Counted from the stretch's first letter, positions 8,361 to 16,073 are shown. The stretch: 21,220 bases of DNA from CAVTWJ01 sp964525605 (GCA_964525605.1 CAZGKT010000056.1:1-21220), one strand, 5' to 3'. Numbers and translations: made by a program. The notes: generated from the letters alone by a model not told the origin.

Positions 8361-9519
8361 CCGCCACCTCGTATCCGTGGAAAACCTTCTTAAGGAAATG
8401 CTTGATCAGATGCGTTTCCTCCTCGACTTCCAGGAGAAAAGCGTCATGACCGTAGGTAGACTCGATCTCGCAATAAGTCGCTTCCAGACCCGCCAGTTTG
8501 CAGGCCTTGACGATTTCCTGGGATTGGTACAAGGGGTAAAGCCAGTCGGACTTGAAACCAATCACCAATACGTTCAAGTCCCGTCCCCGGAGAGCTTCCT
8601 GGAACGGCCTCCCCTGCGCGGCGTCAAAATTATCCATGGCTTTGGTAATGTAAAGATAAGAGTTGGCGTCAAAACGCTTCACGAAGTTATCGCCCCGATA
8701 TCGCAAGTAGCCCTCTACCTCGAAATCGGCGGTGAATTTTTCCGCGCCCGTATGGGCTTTTTTCTGGCGTCCGAATTTTTCAGCCATGGAAGCATCGCTC
8801 ATGTAGGTGATGTGCCCCACCATACGGGCCACGGATAGACCTTTGGCCGGAGGGGGACCGCCATAATAGTTCCCGTCCTTCCAGTCCGGGTCGGCCATGA
8901 TGGCCTGGCGTCCCACTTCATCGAACGCGATCTGCTGAGGAGTGTGCTTGATGGCGGTCGCGATGGGAATGGCGCTTTTCAGCCTGCCTGGATGGCGGGC
9001 CATCCAAGAAAGAACCTGCATTCCTCCCATAGAACCGCCGGAAACCGAAAGAAGCTTTTGAATCCCCAGATGCCGGGTCACCAGTTGAACCTGGCACTCC
9101 ACCATGTCGCCGATCGTCACGAGGGGAAAATCTAATCCAAAGGGCCGGTCCGTCTCCGGGTTCAAAACAGCGGGTCCGGTGGAACCCTTGCAACCCCCGA
9201 TCACGTTGGTGCATATGACAAAATACTTGTCGGTGTCGAAAGCCTTGCCCGGACCGATCAGTTCGCTCCACCAACCCGGTTCCTTATCGCCCTCGTGCCA
9301 CCCAGCCGCATGGGCATCCCCCGTAAAAGCGTGGCAGACCAGGATGGCGTTGGATTTGTCGTTGTTCAAATCCCCGTAAGTCTCGTACGCAAGCGTGACA
9401 GGACCCAGCCAATCTCCGTTTTCGAGCGTTAACCCATCGAAAGTGTATGATTTCGTTTCAACGAGGCCAAGTTGCCGCCTCTCACTTTGATGAGCTTCCT
9501 GGTCTGCCGGTTGGATCAA
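8350..9519 (-). CDS. metX: MetX, homoserine O-acyltransferase (probably acetyltransferase)
   Basis: Transfers an acyl group (normally acetyl from acetyl-CoA) to homoserine, the activation step of methionine synthesis. It has 389 residues, the usual length for the alpha/beta-hydrolase-fold MetX family. Seen: GETKS-like start (VETKSYTFDG), CHAFTGDAH, nucleophile elbow SGGSMGGMQ (Ser163), Asp325 in FKSDWLYP and His358 in YGHDAF. The start is TTG at 9517-9519, which overlaps the cysK stop as TTGA. A perfect GAGGAGG ribosome binding site lies 7 nt upstream within the cysK end, so I trust this non-ATG start. Acetyl versus succinyl specificity cannot be proven here; the metY neighbour favours O-acetylhomoserine. 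Confidence 0.95.
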   Translation of the reverse strand: MIQPADQEAHQSERRQLGLVETKSYTFDGLTLENGDWLGPVTLAYETYGDLNNDKSNAILVCHAFTGDAHAAGWHEGDKEPGWWSELIGPGKAFDTDKYFVICTNVIGGCKGSTGPAVLNPETDRPFGLDFPLVTIGDMVECQVQLVTRHLGIQKLLSVSGGSMGGMQVLSWMARHPGRLKSAIPIATAIKHTPQQIAFDEVGRQAIMADPDWKDGNYYGGPPPAKGLSVARMVGHITYMSDASMAEKFGRQKKAHTGAEKFTADFEVEGYLRYRGDNFVKRFDANSYLYITKAMDNFDAAQGRPFQEALRGRDLNVLVIGFKSDWLYPLYQSQEIVKACKLAGLEATYCEIESTYGHDAFLLEVEEETHLIKHFLKKVFHGYEVADES

Positions 9520-10451
9520 CCCTTGGCCTCCTCGTAAAGCCAGGTGGAAAGATATCTTTCACCCGTGTCGGGCAAAATCACGACGATGGTTTTATCTTTA
9601 TTGTCAGGCCGTTGGGCCACCTTGAGGGCCGCCCAGAGGGCCGCCCCGCAGGAAATTCCAGCGAGGATGCCCTCGCTCTTGGCTAGTTTTCGGGCCGTCT
9701 CCCCCGCGTCCTCGTTGGTGACGCGGATCACTTCGTCGAGGATCCCCTTGTTCAGGATCGCTGGAATGAAGTTAGCCCCGATACCCTGAATTTTGTGAGC
9801 TCCGGGTGTACCCCCGGAAAGGATGGGGGATGCGTCAGGCTCGACCGCGATGGCCTTAAATGAGGGCTTCAATTTTTTGATGACCTCCGCCACCCCGGTA
9901 ATGGTTCCCCCCGTTCCCACACCCGCCACCAGGATATCGACGGCCCCGTCCGTGTCCTGCCAGATTTCCTCTGCGGTTGTGCGCCTGTGGATCTCAGGAT
10001 TGGCCGGGTTGTTGAATTGTTGGGGAATAAAGCTGTTTGGATTGGCTTTGGACAATTCTTCAGCTTTATCCACCGCGCCCTTCATGCCCTTCGCCCCCTC
10101 GGTCAAAACCAACTGGGCCCCGAAGATTCTCATCAACTGCCGCCGTTCCAGGCTCATGGTCTCGGGCATGACCAATGTGAGCTTATACCCCCGGGAGGCG
10201 CAGGTGAAGGCCAGCGCCACCCCCGTGTTGCCGCTGGTAGGCTCGATGATCTGGGTGTCTTTATTGATCAATCCCCGCCTTTCAGCGTCATCGATCATGG
10301 CCACTCCAATGCGATCCTTCACGGAACCCAGCGGATTCATGGATTCCAGCTTTGCCAAGACGGTCGCGCCGGCCCCTTCGGTGATCCGATTCAGGCGCAC
10401 CAAAGGGGTGCGCCCGATAACCTTGGTTACATCCGAATAAATTCTCGCCAT
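9516..10451 (-). CDS. cysK: Cysteine synthase (O-acetylserine sulfhydrylase), PLP enzyme
   Basis: Makes cysteine from O-acetylserine and sulfide using pyridoxal phosphate; cytoplasmic. It has 311 residues, as in CysK. Seen: the PLP lysine Lys45 in NPLGSVKDR, the substrate-binding loop PTSGNTG (about 71-77), the phosphate-binding GTGGT (about 179-183), and ILAGISCGAA near the C-terminus. The start is ATG with GAGGA about 7 nt upstream; this site overlaps the metY stop, 10 nt away. Its end overlaps metX by 4 bases. Joined with metY and metX it gives both sulfide-fixing routes (to cysteine and to homocysteine) in one transcript. A CysM-type or cystathionine beta-synthase-like activity is less likely given length and motifs. 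Confidence 0.95.
   Translation of the reverse strand: MARIYSDVTKVIGRTPLVRLNRITEGAGATVLAKLESMNPLGSVKDRIGVAMIDDAERRGLINKDTQIIEPTSGNTGVALAFTCASRGYKLTLVMPETMSLERRQLMRIFGAQLVLTEGAKGMKGAVDKAEELSKANPNSFIPQQFNNPANPEIHRRTTAEEIWQDTDGAVDILVAGVGTGGTITGVAEVIKKLKPSFKAIAVEPDASPILSGGTPGAHKIQGIGANFIPAILNKGILDEVIRVTNEDAGETARKLAKSEGILAGISCGAALWAALKVAQRPDNKDKTIVVILPDTGERYLSTWLYEEAKG
9527..9533 (-). promoter_or_regulatory. Perfect Shine-Dalgarno GAGGAGG for metX TTG start
   Basis: Complement of CCTCCTC, inside the last codons of cysK, 7 nt before TTG. It fixes the metX start and supports coupled translation. Confidence 0.8.
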
Positions 10452-10461
10452 GGTTTTTTCC

Positions 10462-11754
10462 TCAGGCTTTCCCGAGCGCTTGCTCGATATCAGCCAATAT
10501 GTCGTCTATATGCTCGATTCCGATGGATAAACGGATGTAGTCCGGCGTAACGCCCGTGGCCAATTGTTCCTTTTCGGACAATTGCTGGTGGGTCGTGGTC
10601 GCCGGGTGAATCGCCAGGGTCTTGGCGTCCCCGACGTTGGCGAGATGGGAAATGAGCTGAAGTGAATTGATAAACTTCTTTCCCGACTCCGCACCGCCCT
10701 TGATTCCGAAGCCCAGGATGGCCCCGGCGCCTTTGGGCAAATATTTCTGAGCCTTGGCTTTGTAAGGGCTATCCTCCAGGCCCGGATAGCTAACCCAGCT
10801 GACCTTGGGGTGTTTCTTGAGATACTTGGCAACAGCCAGTGCATTCTCCGCGTGCCGGGGCATACGCAAATGAAGGGTTTCCAAACCCTGGATCAACTGG
10901 AAAGAGTTAAAGGGCGAAATCGCGGGTCCCAAATCTCGAAGAAGGGTCACCCGTGCCTTGATGATGTAGGCGATGTTGCCCATGGGCTTCAAGGCCTCCA
11001 CAAAATTGATCCCGTGGTAGCTCGGGTCCGGGTCCGCGATCAATGGAAACTTTCCGTTGGTCCAATCAAACTTTCCCGAGTCCACAATGACCCCGCCGAT
11101 GGAGGTGCCATGCCCCCCGATGAACTTCGTGGCGGAATAAACAATGATATCCACCCCATGATCGAAGGGGCGCAATAGATAGGGTGAGACCGTGTTGTCC
11201 AGAATCAGGGGAATTCCGTTGGCATGCGCGATCTTGGAAAGGCTTTCCAGATCCGCCACGTTATTTTTAGGATTCCCAATGGATTCTGCGTAAATGGCCT
11301 TGGTTTTCGGGGTGATGGCCTTTTTAAAAGCCTCCAGATCTTCCGAAGGAGCAAAATTTACTTTGATCCCGAACTTCGCGAAAGTGTAATGGAAGAGGTT
11401 GTAGGTTCCGCCATAGAGATTATCGGCAGAAACGATCTCGTCCCCTGATTGGGCGATGTTCAAGAGAGCGAGCGTGATAGCTGATTGGCCGCTGGCAACC
11501 GCCAGGGCTCCTACGCCCCCCTCGATGACAGCCATTCGTTTTTCCAGCACATCCGTCGTCGGATTCATCAAGCGGGTATAGATATTCCCGAATTCCTTGA
11601 GCCCGAACAAATTAGCGGCGTGATCCGTGCTTTTGAACTGGTAGGATGTCGTCTGGTAGATGGGGACGGCGCGAGAACCCGTGGTGGGATCAGCTTCCTG
11701 GCCGCCGTGCAAAGCCAGGGATTCAACCTTTAACTTCGAGTCGATTTGAGACAT
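10462..11754 (-). CDS. metY: O-acetylhomoserine sulfhydrylase (MetY), PLP enzyme
   Basis: Direct sulfhydrylation: O-acetylhomoserine plus sulfide gives homocysteine; Cys/Met-metabolism PLP family, cytoplasmic. It has 430 residues, the MetY length and longer than MetB/MetC (about 380-400). Seen: LALHGGQEADPTTGSRAVP start signature, YTRLMNPT (PLP phosphate contact), ASGQSA, DNTVSPYLLRP, and the PLP lysine Lys210 in YSATKFIGGHG. ATG with GAAAGGA about 7 nt upstream. It is the first gene of the operon, directly behind a leader holding two SAM-II-like aptamers and two terminators, so it is very probably repressed when SAM is plentiful. Confidence 0.96.
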   Translation of the reverse strand: MSQIDSKLKVESLALHGGQEADPTTGSRAVPIYQTTSYQFKSTDHAANLFGLKEFGNIYTRLMNPTTDVLEKRMAVIEGGVGALAVASGQSAITLALLNIAQSGDEIVSADNLYGGTYNLFHYTFAKFGIKVNFAPSEDLEAFKKAITPKTKAIYAESIGNPKNNVADLESLSKIAHANGIPLILDNTVSPYLLRPFDHGVDIIVYSATKFIGGHGTSIGGVIVDSGKFDWTNGKFPLIADPDPSYHGINFVEALKPMGNIAYIIKARVTLLRDLGPAISPFNSFQLIQGLETLHLRMPRHAENALAVAKYLKKHPKVSWVSYPGLEDSPYKAKAQKYLPKGAGAILGFGIKGGAESGKKFINSLQLISHLANVGDAKTLAIHPATTTHQQLSEKEQLATGVTPDYIRLSIGIEHIDDILADIEQALGKA

Positions 11755-11782
11755 TTCTGCGTCCTTTCCAATCTTAGATTTG

Positions 11783-11823
11783 AAAAGGTCCGGGAAAAAC
11801 CCGAACCCGTTTGTTAGCGGGTT
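11783..11823 (-). terminator. Terminator/alternative hairpins of aptamer copy B
   Basis: On the RNA, AACCCG (11823-11818) can pair with either of two CGGGUU copies. The second one runs into UUUUU (11799-11795), an intrinsic terminator. A further hairpin GGUUCGGG/CCCGGACC (11807-11800 with 11794-11787) is followed by UUUU. The segments overlap, so the hairpins exclude each other. CCGCU (11820-11816) is complementary to the AGCGG that ends aptamer B. Confidence 0.6.
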
Positions 11824-11851
11824 GGGATGATGAGGGGCTCATGATCTCGCA

Positions 11852-11940
11852 CCGCTTTAGCACCCTGTTTTTCTCGTTCCCTTAATGACCGGGAAACGGG
11901 ACCGGCCGGGGCAAGTTGGTTCTGATTAAAGCCTCGCCGG
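11852..11940 (-). promoter_or_regulatory. SAM-II-like riboswitch aptamer, copy B (metY-proximal)
   Basis: H-type pseudoknot with the SAM-II pattern. P1 has a variable outer arm CCGGC/GCCGG and a conserved inner arm GAGGC/GCCCC. Loop 1 has UUAA and then CC...CUUGC. After a longer loop comes AAACAGGGUGCUAAAGCGG. UUGC pairs with GC(U)AA and CC with the terminal GG, as in SAM-II. The loop between P1 and the 3' strand is longer than in copy A and could form a small hairpin, recalling long-loop SAM-II variants. It sits 98 nt before metY, with a terminator between. Confidence 0.75.
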
Positions 11941-12000
11941 AACTACCAATTTTTCCTTGAAAATCCTTAAAAACACGGATTTCCTCAGACTCCCCAAACA

Positions 12001-12036
12001 AAAAAACCCAAGTCGCTTTTTAGGCGGCTCGGGTTT
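12001..12036 (-). terminator. Rho-independent terminator of aptamer copy A
   Basis: On the minus-strand RNA, AAACCCGAGCCGC pairs with GCGACUUGGGUUU around a CUAAAAA loop: 13 positions with one G-U and one C-A. A run of U follows. It lies 22 nt after aptamer A and before aptamer B. The GCCGC of its 5' arm (12028-12024) is complementary to GCGGC at the end of aptamer A. Confidence 0.8.
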
Positions 12037-12058
12037 AGGAGGTTCTCTTAAACATTCG

Positions 12059-12130
12059 CCGCTTTAGCTCCCTGTTTACCTCAACATCAGGAACGCCGGG
12101 GCAAGTTGGACCTTAACGCCTCGCGTTTTC
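12059..12130 (-). promoter_or_regulatory. SAM-II-like riboswitch aptamer, copy A (promoter-proximal)
   Basis: It has the same conserved skeleton as copy B: GCGAGGC, UUAA, CCAACUUGCCCCGGC, AAACAGGG and GCUAAAGCGG, in the same order with a shorter middle loop. The outer P1 arm is GAA(AA)CGC/GCGUUC, different in sequence from copy B yet still paired, which is covariation supporting the fold. The P2 pseudoknot forms from CC...UUGC with GCUAAAGCGG. It begins about 5 nt after the predicted transcription start. Confidence 0.75.
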
Positions 12131-12141
12131 TACTGGTTAGA

Positions 12142-12170
12142 AGTTTAGGACTCGACCTCTTCTTTGTCAA
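12142..12170 (-). promoter_or_regulatory. Sigma70-type promoter of the met operon
   Basis: A perfect -35 TTGACA (12170-12165), a 17-nt spacer and -10 TAAACT (12147-12142), reading leftward. The expected start near 12135 places the first aptamer at the very 5' end of the transcript. Confidence 0.75.
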
Positions 12171-12244
12171 CGGTTGACGTCGCCCTGGTTCCAAAATTTC
12201 CATGCTTGTAATGAGAGTCCATATCAATCCAGGATATAGAAACG

Positions 12245-12262
12245 CCCCGGTTTTTCCCGAGG
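12245..12262 (-). terminator. Weak terminator-like hairpin after the Trp/Tyr-rich protein gene
   Basis: CCUCGG/CCGGGG stem (one U-G pair) with a GAAAAA loop and then CGUUUC on the minus strand, about 50 nt after the stop codon at 12314. The U-tract is short. Confidence 0.35.
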
Positions 12263-12313
12263 AGCTAAAGGTAATTTTTATTCTATCATCGTGGGATTAG
12301 AATTTTTCTTACT

Positions 12314-13678
12314 TCAGATCTGTCCCTTATCCTGAACCAAGTTTCCGTCCGAATCATAGGTTTGGACAGTCCCATCGGTCAGTGTGACCAACACCTGTGG
12401 AGGCGCGCCAGCGCTCCCAGGAATAAACTTCACATCTTTCACGTTATCCGAAAGAAACACAGGCTTGTTGTCGTTATCCGCCGAAACCGTGTCATACAGG
12501 AAAGCGTCGCCACCGACAATTTTGACCTGCCGGCTGCCATCCTTGCTGTTGAGGACCTTGTCGATCGAAACAGGTGCCAGAGGTTTCGTGGCGGTATCCG
12601 GGGCTATCGAATCGGCGGAAGCGGAGGAAGAATTATCCATTCCCGTTCCGGAAGGCGATCCTGTGGGAGCAGATGAGCTGGCAGTTTCTCCTACAGAAGC
12701 GGCGTTGACGTACGCGCCATTGTCATAAACATAAACCGTTTGCACGTTGGCCGGATCCTGCCACCACCAATAGCCGTCGTTCCAATAGCACCAATGGAAA
12801 TATACCGGATCATACCACCACCAGTTTCCTCCCCAGTAGCGGGACCAAAAACAGCTCCCTCCCACGTACCAGCCGTACCAGTGATAACCGTATGGGTCGT
12901 AATAGTGGCAATAGTTCCATCCGTTGTAAGTGTGCCAGTAATAACTATTTGGCACGACTTCGGTGCGGTTGTAAACGCCAATCTGAGCTGTAATCTGAGC
13001 CCTGCCCACCACGGCCATTTGAGACCGGACTATGGGACCGTTCATGGAGGTGCGAGAGATGACAGAGGCATGAATCCCGGAACCCTGGGGTCCCGAAGAA
13101 GGCTGGGGTATCCTGACATGGGCCCGATCAACCGGCATGAGCTGATTTCGGTTGGTAAAAGCCTGAGGTCCATGGGTGATTCCTAATCCCCTCGCCTGAG
13201 AAGAAAGCGGTACTGAACGTCGTCCGTTAGAACCCGCTCCCGAAAAATTCCGATTGCTCGACACAGAACCCGAGCTTGTATTTCCAAAATGGTGCGTATA
13301 GGACGCCGAGGGATAGGTTCCTCCGGTTCCCACGGAATTCGAACGGCTCAAAGTACTAGATCCGCCAAAATGGTGAGTCCCATTATTCTGGGGCCGTTGG
13401 TATCCACTCCCGCCTTGACCGCGGGCTTGAGGGTTTGACCGATGGGTTTTATGGTTTGATCCGCCTTGATGATAGGTCCCCCCCCCACTGCGGGCCTTCA
13501 CTCCAACACCCTGATTCGAATTTCCCGTCTGCGAATCACTTACAGACCGCACCTGCCAATTTCCGCCACCACTCCCTCGATCATATCCTTCTCCCCCTCC
13601 ACCGCGATCAAAAGCAAAGGCGGGTAGCGCCGGCAAAAATGAAATAGCTATCAGAACTGTTAACGTTTTCTTTTTCAT
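12314..13678 (-). CDS. Secreted Gly/Ser-rich protein with Trp/Tyr-rich block, function unknown
   Basis: Predicted exported protein of 454 residues. I start it at ATG 13676-13678: the GTG three codons earlier is part of the ribosome binding site GAGGTG, 6 nt before this ATG. Seen: a signal peptide MKKKTLTVLIAISFLPALPAFA; a Gly/Ser/Asn/His-rich low-complexity region to about residue 215; an aromatic block at about 246-308 with 14 Trp and 15 Tyr in roughly 64 residues, plus Cys and His; an Ala/Ser/Pro-rich spacer; and a C-terminal part (about 370-454) with SIDKVLNSKDGSRQVKIVGG and LVTLTDGTVQTYDSDGNL. The aromatic block resembles YxW-type repeats in poorly known envelope proteins. It could bind glycans or assemble on the surface (speculative). 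A separate transcription unit is likely. Confidence 0.87.
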   Translation of the reverse strand: MKKKTLTVLIAISFLPALPAFAFDRGGGGEGYDRGSGGGNWQVRSVSDSQTGNSNQGVGVKARSGGGTYHQGGSNHKTHRSNPQARGQGGSGYQRPQNNGTHHFGGSSTLSRSNSVGTGGTYPSASYTHHFGNTSSGSVSSNRNFSGAGSNGRRSVPLSSQARGLGITHGPQAFTNRNQLMPVDRAHVRIPQPSSGPQGSGIHASVISRTSMNGPIVRSQMAVVGRAQITAQIGVYNRTEVVPNSYYWHTYNGWNYCHYYDPYGYHWYGWYVGGSCFWSRYWGGNWWWYDPVYFHWCYWNDGYWWWQDPANVQTVYVYDNGAYVNAASVGETASSSAPTGSPSGTGMDNSSSASADSIAPDTATKPLAPVSIDKVLNSKDGSRQVKIVGGDAFLYDTVSADNDNKPVFLSDNVKDVKFIPGSAGAPPQVLVTLTDGTVQTYDSDGNLVQDKGQI

Positions 13679-13735
13679 AACCGTCACCTCGTGGTATGGA
13701 AAAAGGCTTGCAAAGCCCGTTGTTCATAAACCTTC

Positions 13736-13741
13736 ATTATA
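13736..13741 (-). promoter_or_regulatory. Consensus -10 box (TATAAT) upstream of the Trp/Tyr-rich protein gene
   Basis: A perfect TATAAT on the minus strand, 58 nt before the ATG. No good -35 is seen at 16-18 nt, so an activator or another sigma factor may be needed. The rest of the gap up to 13986 is AT-rich with no feature I can support. Confidence 0.45.
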
Positions 13742-13986
13742 TTAGACGTGTTGATGCTTCGGTTGGTTTCGTCCACAAACCAATTCTTGGGGATAACCTG
13801 AAAAGGCTTGTTTTCGTGTGTTTTAAATAAGGCCAAAATCGGTAGTAAAACCTGACCCGAAACTAGAATTTTTAATAATCGGTGGCGGAGAAACTAAAAA
13901 TCGAAAAAATCCATTTAAAAAACCCGTTTAAAAAGGCGAGAAACAATCCCTCAACAAAAGCCGAGGTATCGAAAATTTCAGGGCGC

Positions 13987-15969
13987 TTATTTTTCCCGCC
14001 CCTTTAACAATTTATCAACCACTGATGGATCAGCCAAAGTGGTTGTATCACCCAGATTTCCCGTCTCATTTTCAGCTATTTTTCTTAAAATTCGCCGCAT
14101 GATTTTGCCGCTCCGCGTTTTGGGCAAACCTTCCGCGAATTGAATTTTGTCGGGTTGAGCGATTGCCCCAATTTCTTTACGGACGTGCTGAACAAGCTGT
14201 TGTTTCAACGCCTCCGTCAAGGCTACGCCTTCCTTCAGCGTGACGTAGGCGTAAAGAGCCTGGCCCTTAATTTCATGCGGATAGCCGACCACCGCCGCTT
14301 CGGAAACCATCGGATGGGATACCAACGCGCTTTCCACCTCCGCTGTACCAATGCGATGGCCTGATATGTTGACGACATCATCCACACGTCCGAGAAGCCA
14401 GTAATCGCCATCCAAATCCATCCGACAGCCGTCGCCCGTAAAATAAAGTCCGGGATAGGCGGTGAAATACGTATCTATAAACCGTTCATGATCACCCCAG
14501 GTAGTTCGCATGATGCCAGGCCAGGGTTTTTTAATGCAAAGTTTTCCGCCCTCATTGGGTCCGCATTCCGTACCGTCATCCCGCAAAATCACCGGCTCCA
14601 CGCCGAAAAATGGCCTGCTGGCACTTCCCGGTTTCAAATTCATAGCTCCCGGCAGGGGGGCGATCAGGATGCCTCCCGTTTCGGTCTGCCACCAGGTATC
14701 CACGATGGGGCAATTTCCCCGGCCCACATTTTTGTAATACCAAATCCAAGCTTCCGGATTGATGGGTTCCCCGACCGAGCCCAAAACGCGCAGGGAAGAA
14801 AGATCGTATTTCGCGGGCCAGCTTTCGCCTTCCCGCATGAGGGCCCGAATGGCCGTCGGAGCCGTATAAAAAATGTTGACCTTGTGTTTTGAAACCACCT
14901 GCCAAAAACGGCCTGGATCAGGGTAATTAGGCACACCTTCAAACATAAGGGTCGTCGCCCCATTGGCTAAGGGCCCATAGACCATATAACTATGGCCTGT
15001 CACCCAACCGATGTCTGCCGTGCACCAGTAAATATCCCCTTCTCGATAATCAAAAATGAACTTGTGGGTTATGGCCACATGGAGCAGGTAACCGGCCATC
15101 GTGTGCAGTACCCCCTTGGGCTTACCGGTAGACCCGGACGTGTAAAGGATGAACAGGGGGTCCTCGGCCTTCATGGGTTGGGCCTCATGCGTCGGAGAAG
15201 CTTTTTCTATTTCATCACTCCACCAATAATCTCGCCCCTTCGCCATTTCAACGTTTCCGTCTCCCCGCTTATAAACAATAATGTTCCTGATGCTAGGGCA
15301 GTCCTTCACGGCGTCATCCACGATAGATTTCAAAGGGATGGATCTCCCCGCGCGGAAACCCACATCGGCCGTAATCACCAATACGTTTTGGGAGTCCTGA
15401 ATGCGGCTTTTAAGCGATTCCGCGCTAAACCCCCCAAAAACGACGGAATGAATAGCTCCAATTCTTGCGCAAGCAAGCAACGCGACCGCCGCCTCTGGAA
15501 TCAAGGGCATATAAATACAAATTCGGTCGCCTTTTTTTACGCCTTTAGACAAAAGAACGTTCGAGAAACGGCAAACCAAATTATGCAATTCTCCATAGTT
15601 AATTCGACGGACTTCCTCATCTTTTTCACCTTGCCAAAGGATGGCCGTTTGTTCTTTCCGGGAGGCCAAATGGCGGTCAAGGCAATTAACCGCCACATTG
15701 AGCTCGCCGTCTTCAAACCATTTATGGTCGATGATTCTGTTTTTGGCATCCCAGGTATATTCAAGGGTTTTTAGAGGTTTCTTAAACCAGGAAATTTCCC
15801 CATGGGCGGCTTCAAGCCAAAAACCATGGGAATCTTTGACGGATTTTCGATAAAGTTCTTCGTATTGTTTTAAACTTTGGACATGGGATTTTTTCGCAAA
15901 TTCAATATTTGGCGGAAAAACCACGGAATCTTTTTGCAGTGACGTGATGGATTGGTCTTGCGAAGCCAT
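13987..15969 (-). CDS. acs: Acetyl-CoA synthetase, AMP-forming
   Basis: Activates acetate with ATP and CoA to acetyl-CoA via acetyl-AMP; cytoplasmic ANL-superfamily enzyme. It has 660 residues, the normal length. Seen in order: GEISWFKKP and WFEDGELNVAVNCLDRH (Acs N-terminal signature); P-loop-like YTSGSTGKPKG (276-286); TWWQTETGG (the Trp of the acetate pocket is present, favouring acetyl over longer acyl groups); the TGDGCRMDLDGDYW and GRVDDVVNISGHRIGTAEVE hinge; and the catalytic Lys622 in PKTRSGKIMRR, the usual site of reversible acetylation. The start is ATG with AAGGGGAG 3 nt upstream. It stands alone and divergent from garK. Its acetyl-CoA could feed the MetX reaction, but no regulatory link is visible. 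Confidence 0.97.
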   Translation of the reverse strand: MASQDQSITSLQKDSVVFPPNIEFAKKSHVQSLKQYEELYRKSVKDSHGFWLEAAHGEISWFKKPLKTLEYTWDAKNRIIDHKWFEDGELNVAVNCLDRHLASRKEQTAILWQGEKDEEVRRINYGELHNLVCRFSNVLLSKGVKKGDRICIYMPLIPEAAVALLACARIGAIHSVVFGGFSAESLKSRIQDSQNVLVITADVGFRAGRSIPLKSIVDDAVKDCPSIRNIIVYKRGDGNVEMAKGRDYWWSDEIEKASPTHEAQPMKAEDPLFILYTSGSTGKPKGVLHTMAGYLLHVAITHKFIFDYREGDIYWCTADIGWVTGHSYMVYGPLANGATTLMFEGVPNYPDPGRFWQVVSKHKVNIFYTAPTAIRALMREGESWPAKYDLSSLRVLGSVGEPINPEAWIWYYKNVGRGNCPIVDTWWQTETGGILIAPLPGAMNLKPGSASRPFFGVEPVILRDDGTECGPNEGGKLCIKKPWPGIMRTTWGDHERFIDTYFTAYPGLYFTGDGCRMDLDGDYWLLGRVDDVVNISGHRIGTAEVESALVSHPMVSEAAVVGYPHEIKGQALYAYVTLKEGVALTEALKQQLVQHVRKEIGAIAQPDKIQFAEGLPKTRSGKIMRRILRKIAENETGNLGDTTTLADPSVVDKLLKGREK

Positions 15970-16044
15970 TTTCTCCCCTTAAAATGTAAGTCGTTAACAA
16001 GGTTTAGCTTAATTTGCCTCGCGCAATGGTTCCATTAAGCCTTT

Positions 16045-16073
16045 TTGACGTCTTTTAGTTTAACTTTTAAAGT
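16045..16073 (+). promoter_or_regulatory. Promoter of the glycerate kinase gene with palindrome over -10
   Basis: TTGACG (16045-16050), a 17-nt spacer and TAAAGT (16068-16073). A perfect inverted repeat AACTTT-T-AAAGTT (16062-16074) covers the -10 box and could be an operator. Confidence 0.55.

Noticed and set aside
11755..12180. T-box or SAM-I (S-box) leader
   Set aside because: No T-box AGGGUGGNACCGCG and no S-box GAUGAAACCCGGCAACC-like core; the conserved bases fit the SAM-II pseudoknot instead.
13676..13687. GTG at 13685-13687 as start of the Trp/Tyr-rich protein
   Set aside because: This GTG is part of the GAGGTG ribosome binding site for the ATG at 13676-13678, which begins a typical signal peptide (MKKK).
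13703..13717. Hairpin GGCTT-TGC-AAGCC followed by TTTTT in the leader of the Trp/Tyr-rich protein gene
   Set aside because: A stem of only 5 bp with a 3-nt loop is too weak to call an attenuator, though the U-run is suggestive.
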